A DNA stretch of 64,000 nt. Source: Acetomicrobium thermoterrenum DSM 13490 (GTDB taxonomy: Bacteria; Synergistota; Synergistia; Synergistales; Acetomicrobiaceae). The stretch is from NCBI RefSeq assembly GCF_900107215.1, contig NZ_FNPD01000002.1:62001-126000 (forward strand), given 5' to 3'. Of this stretch, positions 35,540 to 43,834 are shown piece after piece. Every line of letters starts with the position of its first letter. Positions within the stretch are counted from its first letter, which is position 1. The notes under the pieces are model-generated. The model was not told the DNA's origin. It worked only from the letters and a program-made list of their open reading frames with translations, and made no database searches. The position numbers were made by a program, and so were the translations under genes.

Positions 35540-36106
35540 TTAGCCCTCTAAAATTTCCTTTTCTTTCTCTTCCAATGCCTTATTTACCATTTCGATGTAC
35601 TCATTTGTGATTTCCTGTATCTCATCCTGCAATCGCCTTAATTCGTCTTCGCTGATTTCGCTGTCCTTTTCCTGCTTTTTTAATTCATCCAGCACGTCGC
35701 GTCTTATGTTTCTTATGGCTACCCTGGCATCTTCTGCATATTTTTTGACCAATCGCGACAGTTCGACTCTTCTTTCTTTAGTCAGTTCCGGCAGAGTGAT
35801 TCGTATATTTTCGCCGTCGACCTGGGGCATGACGCCCAATTGCGAAGCCTGAATAGCCTTTTCGACGGCTTTGATGGCAGTTTTATCCCAAAGGGAAATT
35901 AAAATCTGGCGCGGTTCAGGGATAGAGATCGTTCCCATCTGTTTTATCGGCGTTTGAGCTCCGTAGTAATCGACTTTGATATTTTCTACCAGCGCCGGAT
36001 GGGCTCTCCCCGCCCTGATGCCCGTCATCTCTGCCTTAAAATGCTCTACGGCTTTTTTCATAGATTCCCTCATATCTTTTAAAATTGCCTTTTTATCCAC
36101 AACCAT
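35540..36106 (-). CDS. frr: Ribosome recycling factor
   Basis: A 188-residue two-domain factor with the family motifs [23 protein letters not shown] and [20 protein letters not shown]. With EF-G it splits post-termination ribosomes. It overlaps the pyrH end by 14 bp, as usual for this operon. Confidence 0.96.
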   Translation of the reverse strand: MVVDKKAILKDMRESMKKAVEHFKAEMTGIRAGRAHPALVENIKVDYYGAQTPIKQMGTISIPEPRQILISLWDKTAIKAVEKAIQASQLGVMPQVDGENIRITLPELTKERRVELSRLVKKYAEDARVAIRNIRRDVLDELKKQEKDSEISEDELRRLQDEIQEITNEYIEMVNKALEEKEKEILEG

Positions 36107-36848
36107 AACCGCTACTCCCCCTTTTTGTCGATACTAAAGTCCCTATTGGCTCTCCGTCTATCAATAGCCTTTTTAGGTTTCTCTCTTGAAGTATATCAAA
36201 AACTATTATGGGGATTGAATTTTCCATGCAAAGCGAAAAGGCCGTAGCGTCCATGACCTTCAGCTGTTTGCTCAATGCCTCAAGGTATGTGACAAAGTTG
36301 AGTTTTTTCGCATCTTCGAATTTCATAGGATCTTTATCGTATATTCCGTCGACCTTTGTAGCTTTTAGCAGACAATCTGCTCCTATCTCCGCCGCTCGAA
36401 GGGAGGCGGCTGTGTCGGTGGAAAAATAGGGGGATCCCGTCCCGGCAGCGAAAATCACAACTCGCCCCTTCTCCAGGTGTCTTAATGCCCGTCTTCGAAT
36501 GAAAGGCTCTGCAATCTCCTGCATTACAACAGCAGTTTGAACCCTCGTGGGCAAGCCCAGACGCTCCAAATTGTCCTGAAGTGCAAGGGCATTTATAACT
36601 GTAGCTAACATGCCCATATAGTCGGCCTGCGGCCTGTCCATCCCCATTGCGACAGCCTGAGTGCCGCGGAGTATGTTTCCGCCGCCCACCACCATCGCAA
36701 TTTGAACCCCCTGTTGAGCAACTTCCAGTATTTCTTTGCAAATTTTAGAGACGGCATCAAAATCGATACCAAAGGGCTTATCCCCGGCCAACACTTCGCC
36801 GGATAACTTTAGCAATACGCGCTTGTATCTAAAATTACCGTCTTCCAA
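36093..36848 (-). CDS. pyrH: UMP kinase
   Basis: A 251-residue hexameric UMP kinase ([54 protein letters not shown]). It phosphorylates UMP for pyrimidine nucleotide synthesis. TTG 36857 is only one base from GGAGG, so TTG 36848 (ten bases away) is preferred. It lies between tsf and frr, the conserved bacterial order. Confidence 0.94.
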   Translation of the reverse strand: MEDGNFRYKRVLLKLSGEVLAGDKPFGIDFDAVSKICKEILEVAQQGVQIAMVVGGGNILRGTQAVAMGMDRPQADYMGMLATVINALALQDNLERLGLPTRVQTAVVMQEIAEPFIRRRALRHLEKGRVVIFAAGTGSPYFSTDTAASLRAAEIGADCLLKATKVDGIYDKDPMKFEDAKKLNFVTYLEALSKQLKVMDATAFSLCMENSIPIIVFDILQERNLKRLLIDGEPIGTLVSTKRGSSGYGCG

Positions 36849-36885
36849 GCTAATCAATCCTCCAGCGTTCGAACTTCATTTTTTA

Positions 36886-36918
36886 AATTAAAGAGGGGTC
36901 AGGAAATCCCAACCCCTC
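36886..36918 (-). terminator. Possible attenuating terminator between tsf and pyrH
   Basis: A GAGGGGT (36893-36899)/ACCCCTC (36912-36918) stem extended by inner GG/CC pairs. The minus strand continues TTTAATTTAAAAAATG. It could reduce pyrH-frr transcription relative to rpsB-tsf. Confidence 0.55.
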
Positions 36919-36933
36919 ACTATACTCGCCTAA

Positions 36934-37527
36934 CTAATCTTTTATCGCGAATCGGGCGAACCTTCTTACAACAATATTTTCACCCAATTTCGCTATTGCT
37001 TCCGTAATGATATCCTTTATCTTTTTATCGGGATCCCTGATCCAAGCCTGTTCGAGCAGACAGGCAGTCTCGTAAAATTTCTGAACGCGCCCCTCGGCTA
37101 TCTTTTCTACTATGTGCTGAGGCTTACCCTCTTCCAGGGCCTGTTTACGGTAGATCTCCTTTTCTCGCTCCAAATCCTCGGCAGGGACATCCTCGGGCGA
37201 GACATACGAAGGCGCCGCAGCAGCTATATGCATCGCTATCTCTTTGCCCAAGGTCTGAAATTCATCGGTCCTGGCGACGAAGTCGGTCTCGCAATTCAGC
37301 TCAAGCAAGGTACCAATTTTACCGGTCATGTGTATGTAGCTGAATATAAGCCCCTCGGTGGCAGCCCTTCCCGCTTTTTTCGCTGCCTTGGCAATTCCCT
37401 TCTCGCGCAAATAATCTATAGCCTTCTCTACATCTCCATTGCATTCTTCCAGGGCTTTTTTACAATCAAGGACGCCGGCACCTGTGCGCTCCCTTAGCTC
37501 TTTGACAAGTGTTGTATCAACAGCCAT
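36934..37527 (-). CDS. tsf: Elongation factor Ts
   Basis: A 197-residue short-form EF-Ts. The N-terminal UBA domain has LVKELRERTGAGVLDCKKAL, and the core has NCETDFVARTDEF, the EF-Tu exchange motif. It is shorter than the E. coli protein, with a reduced C-terminal dimerisation part, as in Thermus-type EF-Ts. It follows rpsB by three bases. Confidence 0.95.
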   Translation of the reverse strand: MAVDTTLVKELRERTGAGVLDCKKALEECNGDVEKAIDYLREKGIAKAAKKAGRAATEGLIFSYIHMTGKIGTLLELNCETDFVARTDEFQTLGKEIAMHIAAAAPSYVSPEDVPAEDLEREKEIYRKQALEEGKPQHIVEKIAEGRVQKFYETACLLEQAWIRDPDKKIKDIITEAIAKLGENIVVRRFARFAIKD

Positions 37528-37530
37528 TTC

Positions 37531-38379
37531 TTATTCCTCCTTCCAACCTTTTCGCTCTTCGAGCTCCTCTTCGACCAATTCTTCTTCAAATTCTCCGTAT
37601 ACTTCGTGCAACTTTTCCCTGACCTCGATCTCATCCGACGACTCGCCCTCTTCGGAGCCCTCCAGTTCCGCTTCCTTTTGTCCACCCATGCTATCTACGC
37701 CCTGACGTCCCTCTATCACAGCATCGGCCATCAATGAAGTAATCAATCTGATAGCACGGATGGCATCGTCATTTCCCGGTATGGGAAAATCGATCAGGGT
37801 AGGATCGCAGTTTGTGTCTACTACGGATATTATGGGAATGTAGAGTTTCCTCGCTTCGGCTACGGCAATATATTCCCTACGAGGGTCGATCACGAATAAA
37901 GCGTCCGGCAAATCCCTCATATTCCTAATTCCGCCCAGATATTTTTCAAGGCGCTCCTTTTCCTTGCGAAGTTTAATAACTTCTTTCTTAGGATATTTTT
38001 GGAATTCTCCCTTTTCTTCCATCTCCTGAAGTTCGATCATGCGCCTTACTCGTTTGGATAAGGTAGAGAAATTGGTCAGAAGTCCACCCAGCCATCTTTG
38101 ATTGATGTAGAACTGGCCGCAACGTTCCGCTTCCTCTTTAATTGTATCCTGTGCCTGACGTTTGGTGCCCACAAAAAGCACCGTGCCTCCGCCTTTGGAG
38201 ACCTCTCTGAGAAAATCGTAGGCTCTTTCAATAGCCCTAACGGTCTTTTGCAGATCTATAATGTATATGCCGTTGCGCTCTGCAAAGATGTAGGGCTTCA
38301 TCTTCGGATCCCATCTTCGAGTCTGATGCCCGAAGTGAACTCCGCATTCCAAAAGTTGCTTCATTGAAACTACTGACAA
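37531..38379 (-). CDS. rpsB: 30S ribosomal protein S2
   Basis: A 282-residue S2. It starts [22 protein letters not shown] from TTG 38379, eight bases after GGGAGG. It has the family blocks [18 protein letters not shown] and [11 protein letters not shown]. The last 55 residues form an acidic Glu-rich tail not found in most S2 proteins. It is promoter-proximal in the rpsB-tsf-pyrH-frr operon. Confidence 0.95.
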   Translation of the reverse strand: MSVVSMKQLLECGVHFGHQTRRWDPKMKPYIFAERNGIYIIDLQKTVRAIERAYDFLREVSKGGGTVLFVGTKRQAQDTIKEEAERCGQFYINQRWLGGLLTNFSTLSKRVRRMIELQEMEEKGEFQKYPKKEVIKLRKEKERLEKYLGGIRNMRDLPDALFVIDPRREYIAVAEARKLYIPIISVVDTNCDPTLIDFPIPGNDDAIRAIRLITSLMADAVIEGRQGVDSMGGQKEAELEGSEEGESSDEIEVREKLHEVYGEFEEELVEEELEERKGWKEE

Positions 38380-38483
38380 GCTAATCCCTCCCATGGTTTT
38401 GATCTTCCATAGCCTTCGACCGAGCCGGAACCAAAATGGCACCACCGACGTCGTCCAGCTATGTGCTTTATAAGCCACAGGCG

Positions 38484-38513
38484 AGTATAGCATATAAGGC
38501 ATTTGGCCTTCAA
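38484..38513 (-). promoter_or_regulatory. Promoter of the rpsB operon
   Basis: Minus-strand TTGAAG (38508-38513), 18 bases, TATACT (38484-38489). The leader to TTG 38379 is about 100 bases. The -35 box overlaps the divergent csoR promoter. Confidence 0.6.
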
Positions 38514-38531
38514 GCGCCAGATATGTTAAAA
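38503..38531 (+). promoter_or_regulatory. Promoter of the CsoR-family gene
   Basis: TTGGCC (38503-38508), 17 bases, TTAAAA (38526-38531). It overlaps the divergent rpsB -35 box, so the two promoters probably exclude each other. Confidence 0.5.
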
Positions 38532-38583
38532 TACGTACAAGAGGGTATTTTTACGAATGTAGCACAGCAAAGGAGGATTTGTC

Positions 38584-38892
38584 ATGGCAAAAAAGCTAAC
38601 CGAACACATCGACGACCTTCCGGAGGAACGCAAGGCAATTATAAACAGGCTCCGGAGAATAGAAGGACAGTTACGGGAAATCCAGCGAATGATCATCGAA
38701 GAAAAACCGTGCGTGGAGGTATTGACACAATTATCTGCTGCGAGAAACGCGATGCAGCAGGCTTGCGTCGAGATTATAAAGAAGAATATGTACAAGTGTA
38801 TTAGAGAAAGCGCGAACACAGATAAAAATATCGAGGAATTAGAAAAGCTTGTCAGCGCACTCATAAACTTGGCCCCGTCAACCAATTCCTAA
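38584..38892 (+). CDS. CsoR/FrmR-family metal- or sulfide-sensing repressor
   Basis: A 102-residue all-helical DUF156 regulator (NRLRRIEGQLREIQRMI, then KPCVEVLTQLSAARNAM). The two cysteines that correspond to Cys36 and Cys65 of CsoR are present (KPCVEV and MYKCIRE). The histidine between them is replaced by asparagine (KKNMYKC where copper sensors have DHxxHC). That pattern argues against copper sensing and would fit a thiol/persulfide sensor of the CstR type. No target gene lies directly downstream. GGAGG is placed properly before the ATG. Confidence 0.85.
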   Translation: MAKKLTEHIDDLPEERKAIINRLRRIEGQLREIQRMIIEEKPCVEVLTQLSAARNAMQQACVEIIKKNMYKCIRESANTDKNIEELEKLVSALINLAPSTNS

Positions 38893-38906
38893 CCAGTCAA
38901 AGACAA

Positions 38907-39032
38907 GCGGCCCTCCTACAAAACCCAGCTTATCCATGGCGCCCGATGTTCACTGCTTACCGTTGCTCCCTTCCGGGCCTGGCGGGGTTCGCAGGACACC
39001 GCCGCATGGAACTGAATTTTGCGGAGGACCGC
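38907..39032 (-). ncRNA. ffs: Signal recognition particle RNA (4.5S, small type)
   Basis: The minus strand carries the conserved SRP domain IV core around GCCAGGCCCGGAAGGGAGCA, with a GGAA tetraloop. The outer arms pair: GCGGTCCTCC near 39032 with GGAGGGCCGC near 38907, then GCAAAATTCAG with CTGGGTTTTGT. This forms one long hairpin of about 126 nt with no Alu domain. Exact ends are set by the pairing and may be off by a few bases. Confidence 0.9.
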
Positions 39033-39051
39033 AACCTTCCCTGACAAATTA

Positions 39052-39144
39052 TGGCGGAGAGGGTGGGATTTGAACCCACGAAGCGGTTTTTTGCCGCTTA
39101 CTCGCTCTCCAGGCGAGCGCCTTCGACCCCTCGGCCACCTCTCC
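39052..39144 (-). tRNA. tRNA-Ser (anticodon GGA)
   Basis: A 93-nt class II tRNA with acceptor GGAGAGG/CCTCTCC, anticodon stem CTCGC/GCGAG, loop CTGGAGA and a long variable arm. The 3' CCA is encoded. It reads UCU/UCC. Confidence 0.95.
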
Positions 39145-39197
39145 ACTCGATTCGGACATCGCGATTATATCACATATTCCGTGAACTGTTTATAAAA

Positions 39198-39290
39198 TGG
39201 CGGAGAGAGTGGGATTTGAACCCACGAGGCGGCTCATCACCGCCTAGTCGATTTCGAGTCGACCGCCTTCGACCGCTCGGCCATCTCTCC
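39198..39290 (-). tRNA. tRNA-Ser (anticodon CGA)
   Basis: A 93-nt class II tRNA with acceptor GGAGAGA/TCTCTCC, anticodon loop CTCGAAA and a variable arm with GGCGG/CCGCC. CCA is encoded. It reads UCG. Its 5' half overlaps the last 47 bp of the tadA frame on the same strand. Confidence 0.95.
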
Positions 39291-39753
39291 TCCTGTTTCG
39301 CAACATCAAGAAAAAATTATCTAATATTTTCTTGCAATCGGCTGCAAGTATGCCGCCTTCTACCTCGCACCGCCACGGGAGCCTTTTGTCTTCAAGTACT
39401 CTATACAGCGATCTACAGGCTCCGGCTCTTGGATCTCTAGCGCCAAAAAAGACCTTCTTTATTCTGGCCTGTAAAGCTGCGCCTGCACACATCAAGCATG
39501 GCTCCAGGGTCACATATAAATTGCATTTGCTCAAATCTCCCTTGGACAAAATGCCGGCCGCTTCTTTAATAGCCACGATCTCCGCGTGCGCTGTAGGATC
39601 ACCATCGCGTTCCCTGGTATTATGGCCCCTTGCAACTATTGCGCCATCCAGCTCTATCAAAGCCCCTACGGGAACCTCTCCCTCGTCGAAAGCTCTTTTG
39701 GCCTCCTGGAGGGCAATCCTCATAAACTTCTCTTGAATCGATCGATCCCGCAT
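39244..39753 (-). CDS. tadA: tRNA-specific adenosine deaminase TadA
   Basis: A 169-residue zinc deaminase that converts A34 to inosine in tRNA-Arg(ACG). The zinc/catalytic motifs are AHAEIVAIKEAA and EPCLMCAGA. The frame passes the usual family end and runs into the following tRNA-Ser(CGA) gene; its last 15 codons are tRNA sequence, and the stop lies in the anticodon-stem region. A matching tRNA-Arg(ACG) lies at 46148-46224. Confidence 0.93.
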   Translation of the reverse strand: MRDRSIQEKFMRIALQEAKRAFDEGEVPVGALIELDGAIVARGHNTRERDGDPTAHAEIVAIKEAAGILSKGDLSKCNLYVTLEPCLMCAGAALQARIKKVFFGARDPRAGACRSLYRVLEDKRLPWRCEVEGGILAADCKKILDNFFLMLRNRRRDGRAVEGGRLEID

Positions 39754-39890
39754 TTGTCAGCCACACTTCCTAACACGAGCATAGCGGCGACGCTATAGAA
39801 AGATACCACGACCTTTTTGAATCGTCAACTTCGACGAAAGCGGTCCGGCTGCATATTTGGATTTTAAGGCACGTTGAAAGGGACAGTTCT

Positions 39891-41192
39891 TTAATCGCAA
39901 AACCAATCTCCATATTGCGATGAAACTACATCCCAGAGGTTCAGTTTTTCCAGGATCTGCCGCGGGACAAGCATAGATACCTGAACGACTCCCGGAAGCC
40001 GTCCAATCTCGACTTGACCTGTAATGGTACATCTGTTCTTGATCTCCGGTAAGGAAAGGCCGGTTAAAGAGGACATCCTCTCAAGGCCGTTATCGCAAGC
40101 TTCGTTCAGGTTCTTGCCGGTACCCACTATCATAATAGGCAACGCTTCGCTTTCCAGTTCAAAGCCATACAAGCTTGCGATCTGTTTTGCTTTGCATAAA
40201 ACCCTCTCGCTTCGCTTCGAAACGATCGCCGGGAGATCGCATGCTCTAGGCAAAACAATAGGACCCTCCAAGGAAAGTCCCTTTATCACCTTGACTTCCA
40301 ATACCACTTCAGCCGTTACATCAGTAGTATGGCCAGCAATCTCGCCATCCCCCATCATGGCATGAACATCCCCAACGTATACACCTCCTCCCTTCACCTT
40401 AACGGGAGCTATTACGACCGAACCTTCCACAACTTCGTTAATATCCATGTGACCATCGGTGCGCATATTAAGCTGCTCCTCAGTAAGGGCGTACTCGTGT
40501 GGAGCACCGACAAGAAAGCTTCCAAAGTCGCCAGCGTTGTGAGATGAAGGCATTGCCACAGCAGGGCATGTGCCAAGATTTCCGACCATTGGACGGAGGG
40601 GTGCTATTAGCCCGGGCAGATCGCCCCTTGCCATAATATTTGCAGAATATTGCCTCGACTCGGGTGGCAGGGCGCTGAAATGAGCCGCATCGCAGGCAAT
40701 TTCTTTTGCCACTTCAGGAGGAACGGTAACCGCAACCTCCCTTTCATCATCCATAAGTATGGTGTATGTATTGCCATAAAGGAAGGGGTGAATAGGAGCT
40801 TTACACTTCTTACAGCGTATGGCATCCTCGCCAATTCCCTCTACGTATGTCTCAGGATTTACTGTACCGCAGGAGGGACATTTCTTAGCCACAAAAGGAT
40901 CGCCAACGAAGTGCCCTTCCTGCGGAACGTCAGTACCCGATGTTGTGGCCAGAGAAAGCACGTTGATCTTTCTCACTTTAATTATTATGGCATCACCGAC
41001 TTCGGCTCCCTCAACTTCAATGGGACGCGTAACCTCGTGTCCGCTCGGATAATCCGGCGTTATCATAGCACCCCAACAACCAGGGCTAACCCTGGCCACA
41101 ATTATGCCGCCATCTTTAACAGGTCCTGCAAAGGGTTTGCTAGGATCTAACACCCAAACCATTTCTTTAGTATTAACAATAGCATTCGCCAT
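39891..41192 (-). CDS. Acetamidase/formamidase family protein with a zinc-ribbon insert
   Basis: A 433-residue amidase of the FmdA family (GHEVTRPIEVEGAEVGDAI, PSSHNAGDFGSF, VGDVHAMMGDGE). These enzymes release ammonia from formamide or acetamide. Residues about 105-140 hold an insertion with CPSC and CKKC pairs, likely a structural zinc ribbon. The ATG has GGAGGTCGGGACAA upstream. The gene stands alone, and the substrate is unproven. Confidence 0.88.
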   Translation of the reverse strand: MANAIVNTKEMVWVLDPSKPFAGPVKDGGIIVARVSPGCWGAMITPDYPSGHEVTRPIEVEGAEVGDAIIIKVRKINVLSLATTSGTDVPQEGHFVGDPFVAKKCPSCGTVNPETYVEGIGEDAIRCKKCKAPIHPFLYGNTYTILMDDEREVAVTVPPEVAKEIACDAAHFSALPPESRQYSANIMARGDLPGLIAPLRPMVGNLGTCPAVAMPSSHNAGDFGSFLVGAPHEYALTEEQLNMRTDGHMDINEVVEGSVVIAPVKVKGGGVYVGDVHAMMGDGEIAGHTTDVTAEVVLEVKVIKGLSLEGPIVLPRACDLPAIVSKRSERVLCKAKQIASLYGFELESEALPIMIVGTGKNLNEACDNGLERMSSLTGLSLPEIKNRCTITGQVEIGRLPGVVQVSMLVPRQILEKLNLWDVVSSQYGDWFCD

Positions 41193-41262
41193 TTGTCCCG
41201 ACCTCCTCCTTATTTTTTAATTATTTTATCATCCGAACCTAGTTACAGACAAGCAATAATTT

Positions 41263-41357
41263 TAGGAATACCTAATCTTTATTCCTCCCTTAACCGCACT
41301 CTCGCAAACCTGACAGGCTTCATCGGCAAGAAGGGGGCGAGGGCCCAAAGTACCAAG
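41263..41357 (-). pseudogene. Unidentified C-terminal gene fragment
   Basis: In the frame ending at TAA 41263-41265 the sequence reads LGTLGPRPLLADEACQVCES and a short basic tail. This looks like a genuine protein C-terminus with a CxxC pair, but it has no start and is fused out of frame to the truncated iron-sulfur gene. I do not recognise the parent. Confidence 0.4.
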
Positions 41358-41706
41358 GATTTTCGCTGAGCAGCGACTTGACAGCCATTATCATTCCGGG
41401 AGTACAGAAACCACATTGAACTGCATCGTTTTCAATAAATGCCTGCTGGATGACATCTAACTCTCCGTTTGTTTGCAAACCTTCGACAGTCGTAACCTCG
41501 TGCCCGTCGACTTGAAAGGCCAAAACGGTACAGGAAGTTACTGCCTTTCCGTCCAACAAAACCGTACAAGTGCCACATTCTCCTTCGCTGCAACCTTCTT
41601 TTACGCTCGTCAGTCCTAAATTTCTCAAAAGGTCGATCAATCGCATCCTTGGGTTTACATCAATGCACTTAATCTTTCCGTTAATCTTGATTTCGATATT
41701 CACCAT
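41320..41706 (-). pseudogene. Truncated [2Fe-2S] subunit of a xanthine dehydrogenase/CO dehydrogenase-type hydroxylase
   Basis: The first 117 residues match the small iron-sulfur subunit of molybdenum hydroxylases. They include the plant-type cluster motif CSEGECGTCTVLLDG and the start of the second cluster domain CGFCTPGMIMA. After LLSENP the sequence changes, and the essential GNxCRCTGY motif is absent; the frame ends 11 codons later. No molybdopterin or FAD subunit is adjacent. A deletion seems to have joined it to the fragment at 41263-41357. It is probably not functional. Confidence 0.8.
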
Positions 41707-41766
41707 GTACTTCCCCCAAACTCATGTGCATTTTCATTAACTTAGCACGACCGCGTCAATAAAACG

Positions 41767-42417
41767 TCAAAACTCCTTCTTGGGTTTTCCTATTATCCAT
41801 ACGACCTTTCCGATCACTTTCACCAAACCTGAGATCAAATCTTCTTTATCAAAAAATATGGGGCTGTAAGAAGGATTGGCTGGCCTTAATTCTAAAGAAC
41901 CGTCGGCCTTGGTGTATATGTATTTCACCGTCCACTCGTTGCCGATCGACACGAGGGCCACATCTCCCTGACCAACTTCGGCATTGGGATTGATGACGAC
42001 TATAGAGTTATCTGTTATTCCTGCCCCAATCATGCTTTCGCCGGAGATTCTGACGGCAAAGGGGGGGATATCGCCAACAGGTCCCAGGGCATCTTCGGGA
42101 ACATAAATCATCTCTTCCACGACGGGATATATCCCCGTCTGATCCAGGGCCTTTCCCGCAGCGGTCACCGAGGCCTGATCCAACAATGCCACTTCAGTCA
42201 CATCTAAAGCCTTTTTTGAAAAACCCTCAAGCCCTGTCAGATAATCTATGCTGGTCTGCAACTCCTTCGCGATTTTAACCAACAAGTTAAGGCTTGGAGT
42301 CTTCTCTCCTCTTTCTATTTCGCTGATATGAGACGGGCTGGTCTTTACTCGCCTCGCCAATTCAGTGGCGGTCATTCTCATCTTCTTCCTCAAAGTCCTT
42401 ATGCGTTCGCCCAACAT
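41767..42417 (-). CDS. LexA/CI-like repressor: Xre helix-turn-helix plus S24 self-cleavage domain
   Basis: A 216-residue repressor. Residues 5-60 form an Xre-type helix-turn-helix (MTATELARRVKTSPSHISEIERG). The C-terminal S24 domain has Ser128 (SGESM) and Lys165 (WTVKY), 37 apart as in LexA. An Ala87-Gly88 bond in the linker is a candidate cleavage site. It diverges from umuC with repeated operator-like sites between them, so it probably represses the mutasome operon and itself until DNA damage. Confidence 0.88.
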   Translation of the reverse strand: MLGERIRTLRKKMRMTATELARRVKTSPSHISEIERGEKTPSLNLLVKIAKELQTSIDYLTGLEGFSKKALDVTEVALLDQASVTAAGKALDQTGIYPVVEEMIYVPEDALGPVGDIPPFAVRISGESMIGAGITDNSIVVINPNAEVGQGDVALVSIGNEWTVKYIYTKADGSLELRPANPSYSPIFFDKEDLISGLVKVIGKVVWIIGKPKKEF

Positions 42418-42449
42418 CTTTCTTTCACCCCCATCCTACATAATACACC

Positions 42450-42530
42450 TTGTGCGAAAATATATTCTCTTTGAGCGAAAATAGTTCTTAAGACTCATTG
42501 ATATTTTACCAGTAGCGAATATATTTGTTA
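42450..42530. promoter_or_regulatory. Three operator-like repeats between the repressor and umuC
   Basis: Two direct repeats 21 bp apart, TTGTGCGAAAATATATTCT (42450-42468) and TTGAGCGAAAATAGTTCTT (42471-42489), plus a third related site, AGCGAATATATTTG (within 42512-42530). The first two face the repressor gene. The third covers the -10 of umuC. Confidence 0.6.
42498..42525 (+). promoter_or_regulatory. Promoter of umuC-umuD
   Basis: TTGATA (42498-42503), 16 bases, TATATT (42520-42525), overlapping the third operator-like site. Confidence 0.5.
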
Positions 42531-42561
42531 ATAACTGCCGAATTTGCGGGAGGTCTTCGAG

Positions 42562-43821
42562 ATGATAGCGCTAGTGGATTGCGATAGTTTTTACGCCTCA
42601 TGCGAAAGGATATTTCGGCCGGACTTAGAGGGCAAACCGGTGGTCGTCCTGTCCAATAACGACGGATGTGTAATAGCCAGATCGCGAGAAGCCAAAGCCT
42701 TAGGGATACCCATGGGCGTGCCGTACTTTAAAGTCAGAGAAACGATCTCAAAAAACGACGTGGCGGTCTTTAGCTCAAACTATGCCCTTTACCAAGACAT
42801 TTCAAGCAGAGTCCTGGAGACGATACGGCATTTTTGTCCCGAAGCAGAGCCCTACTCCATCGACGAAAGTTTCTTAGTGCTCGACTCTTTAAAATCGAGC
42901 GATGAGATCGCCTTTGCCAAAAGGCTGCGCCGCTCGATAAAAAGATTTGTAGGAATACCCGTATCCATTGGCATCGGCCAGACAAAGACATTAGCGAAAA
43001 TCGCCACCATGTTGGCGAAAGAGGCCAAGGAAGGCGTATATGATATCGCCGCACAAAAAGACCCCGACTCGGTTTTGGCAGGCATAGATGTGAAAGACGT
43101 ATGGGGAATAGGGGGTCGCCAGTCCAAAAAGCTGCGGGCGATTCGTATACGCACAGCCTGCGACCTGAAATACGCCGAAGAAGGATGGATAAAAAAGCAC
43201 CTATCCATCGTTGGCTTAAAAACGGTATATGAGCTCCGCGGGTTGAGATGTTTCGGTTTTCGGGAAGTTCCGGACAACAGAAAGAGTATCTGCGTTTCAA
43301 GGTCGCTGGGGGTCTATTTGACAAGTTACGACGAACTCAGTCAGGCCGTGGCCTTTTATGCATCCTTGGCCTCGGAAAAACTGAGAGCGCAAAGGTCGCT
43401 AACCGATACCGTCACAACCTACATAGCCACGAGCTTTCATACCGACGACTTCTATTGGGGCACCAGGACAATACGCCTTGAGACTCCAAAAAACGACACT
43501 CCATCGCTTGTCAAGACAGCCTTAGAAGGGCTTAAACTAGCTTATATAGAGGGAAAGAAATACAAAAGGGTGGGTGTTCTGTTTACCGAGATTACTCCTT
43601 ACGAGGTGCAACAGAGGGGACTTTTTTGTGACACAGGTCAGTCCGTCAAATTAAACGCCTTAATGCATATCATCGACAAAATAAATTTTGAAGCCAACAA
43701 ACCCATGATCTGGCTCGCCGCCGGAGGCAAGCCGAACAGCCAAAAGTGGGTAGCCAGCGCTTCCATGCGCTCACCTCGCTACACATCTTACTGGGACGAA
43801 ATCCCCTTGGTAAAGGTATGA
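42562..43821 (+). CDS. umuC: Y-family translesion polymerase UmuC
   Basis: A 419-residue error-prone polymerase. The catalytic motifs are [16 protein letters not shown] and [11 protein letters not shown] (acidic pair SIDE). [17 protein letters not shown] and the UmuC-type C-terminal little finger and tail (MIWLAAGG) set it apart from DinB. ATG 42562 follows GGGAGGTCTTCGAG; an earlier in-frame TTG is ignored. It is paired with a umuD-like gene 13 bp downstream, the reverse of the E. coli umuDC order. Confidence 0.93.
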   Translation: MIALVDCDSFYASCERIFRPDLEGKPVVVLSNNDGCVIARSREAKALGIPMGVPYFKVRETISKNDVAVFSSNYALYQDISSRVLETIRHFCPEAEPYSIDESFLVLDSLKSSDEIAFAKRLRRSIKRFVGIPVSIGIGQTKTLAKIATMLAKEAKEGVYDIAAQKDPDSVLAGIDVKDVWGIGGRQSKKLRAIRIRTACDLKYAEEGWIKKHLSIVGLKTVYELRGLRCFGFREVPDNRKSICVSRSLGVYLTSYDELSQAVAFYASLASEKLRAQRSLTDTVTTYIATSFHTDDFYWGTRTIRLETPKNDTPSLVKTALEGLKLAYIEGKKYKRVGVLFTEITPYEVQQRGLFCDTGQSVKLNALMHIIDKINFEANKPMIWLAAGGKPNSQKWVASASMRSPRYTSYWDEIPLVKV

Positions 43822-43834
43822 CGGAGGTATCTAA

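Noticed and set aside
38380-38502. Extended N-terminus for ribosomal protein S2
   Set aside because: The added residues do not match S2 and cover the promoter; TTG 38379 has a proper ribosome site and gives the family start.
39051-39440. A 129-codon plus-strand frame
   Set aside because: It runs antisense through two tRNA-Ser genes and the tadA end; typical chance frame over GC-rich tRNA sequence.
42450-42489. Direct repeats read as a CRISPR array
   Set aside because: Only two or three imperfect copies of about 19 bp with a 2-bp gap, in a promoter region; no cas genes.
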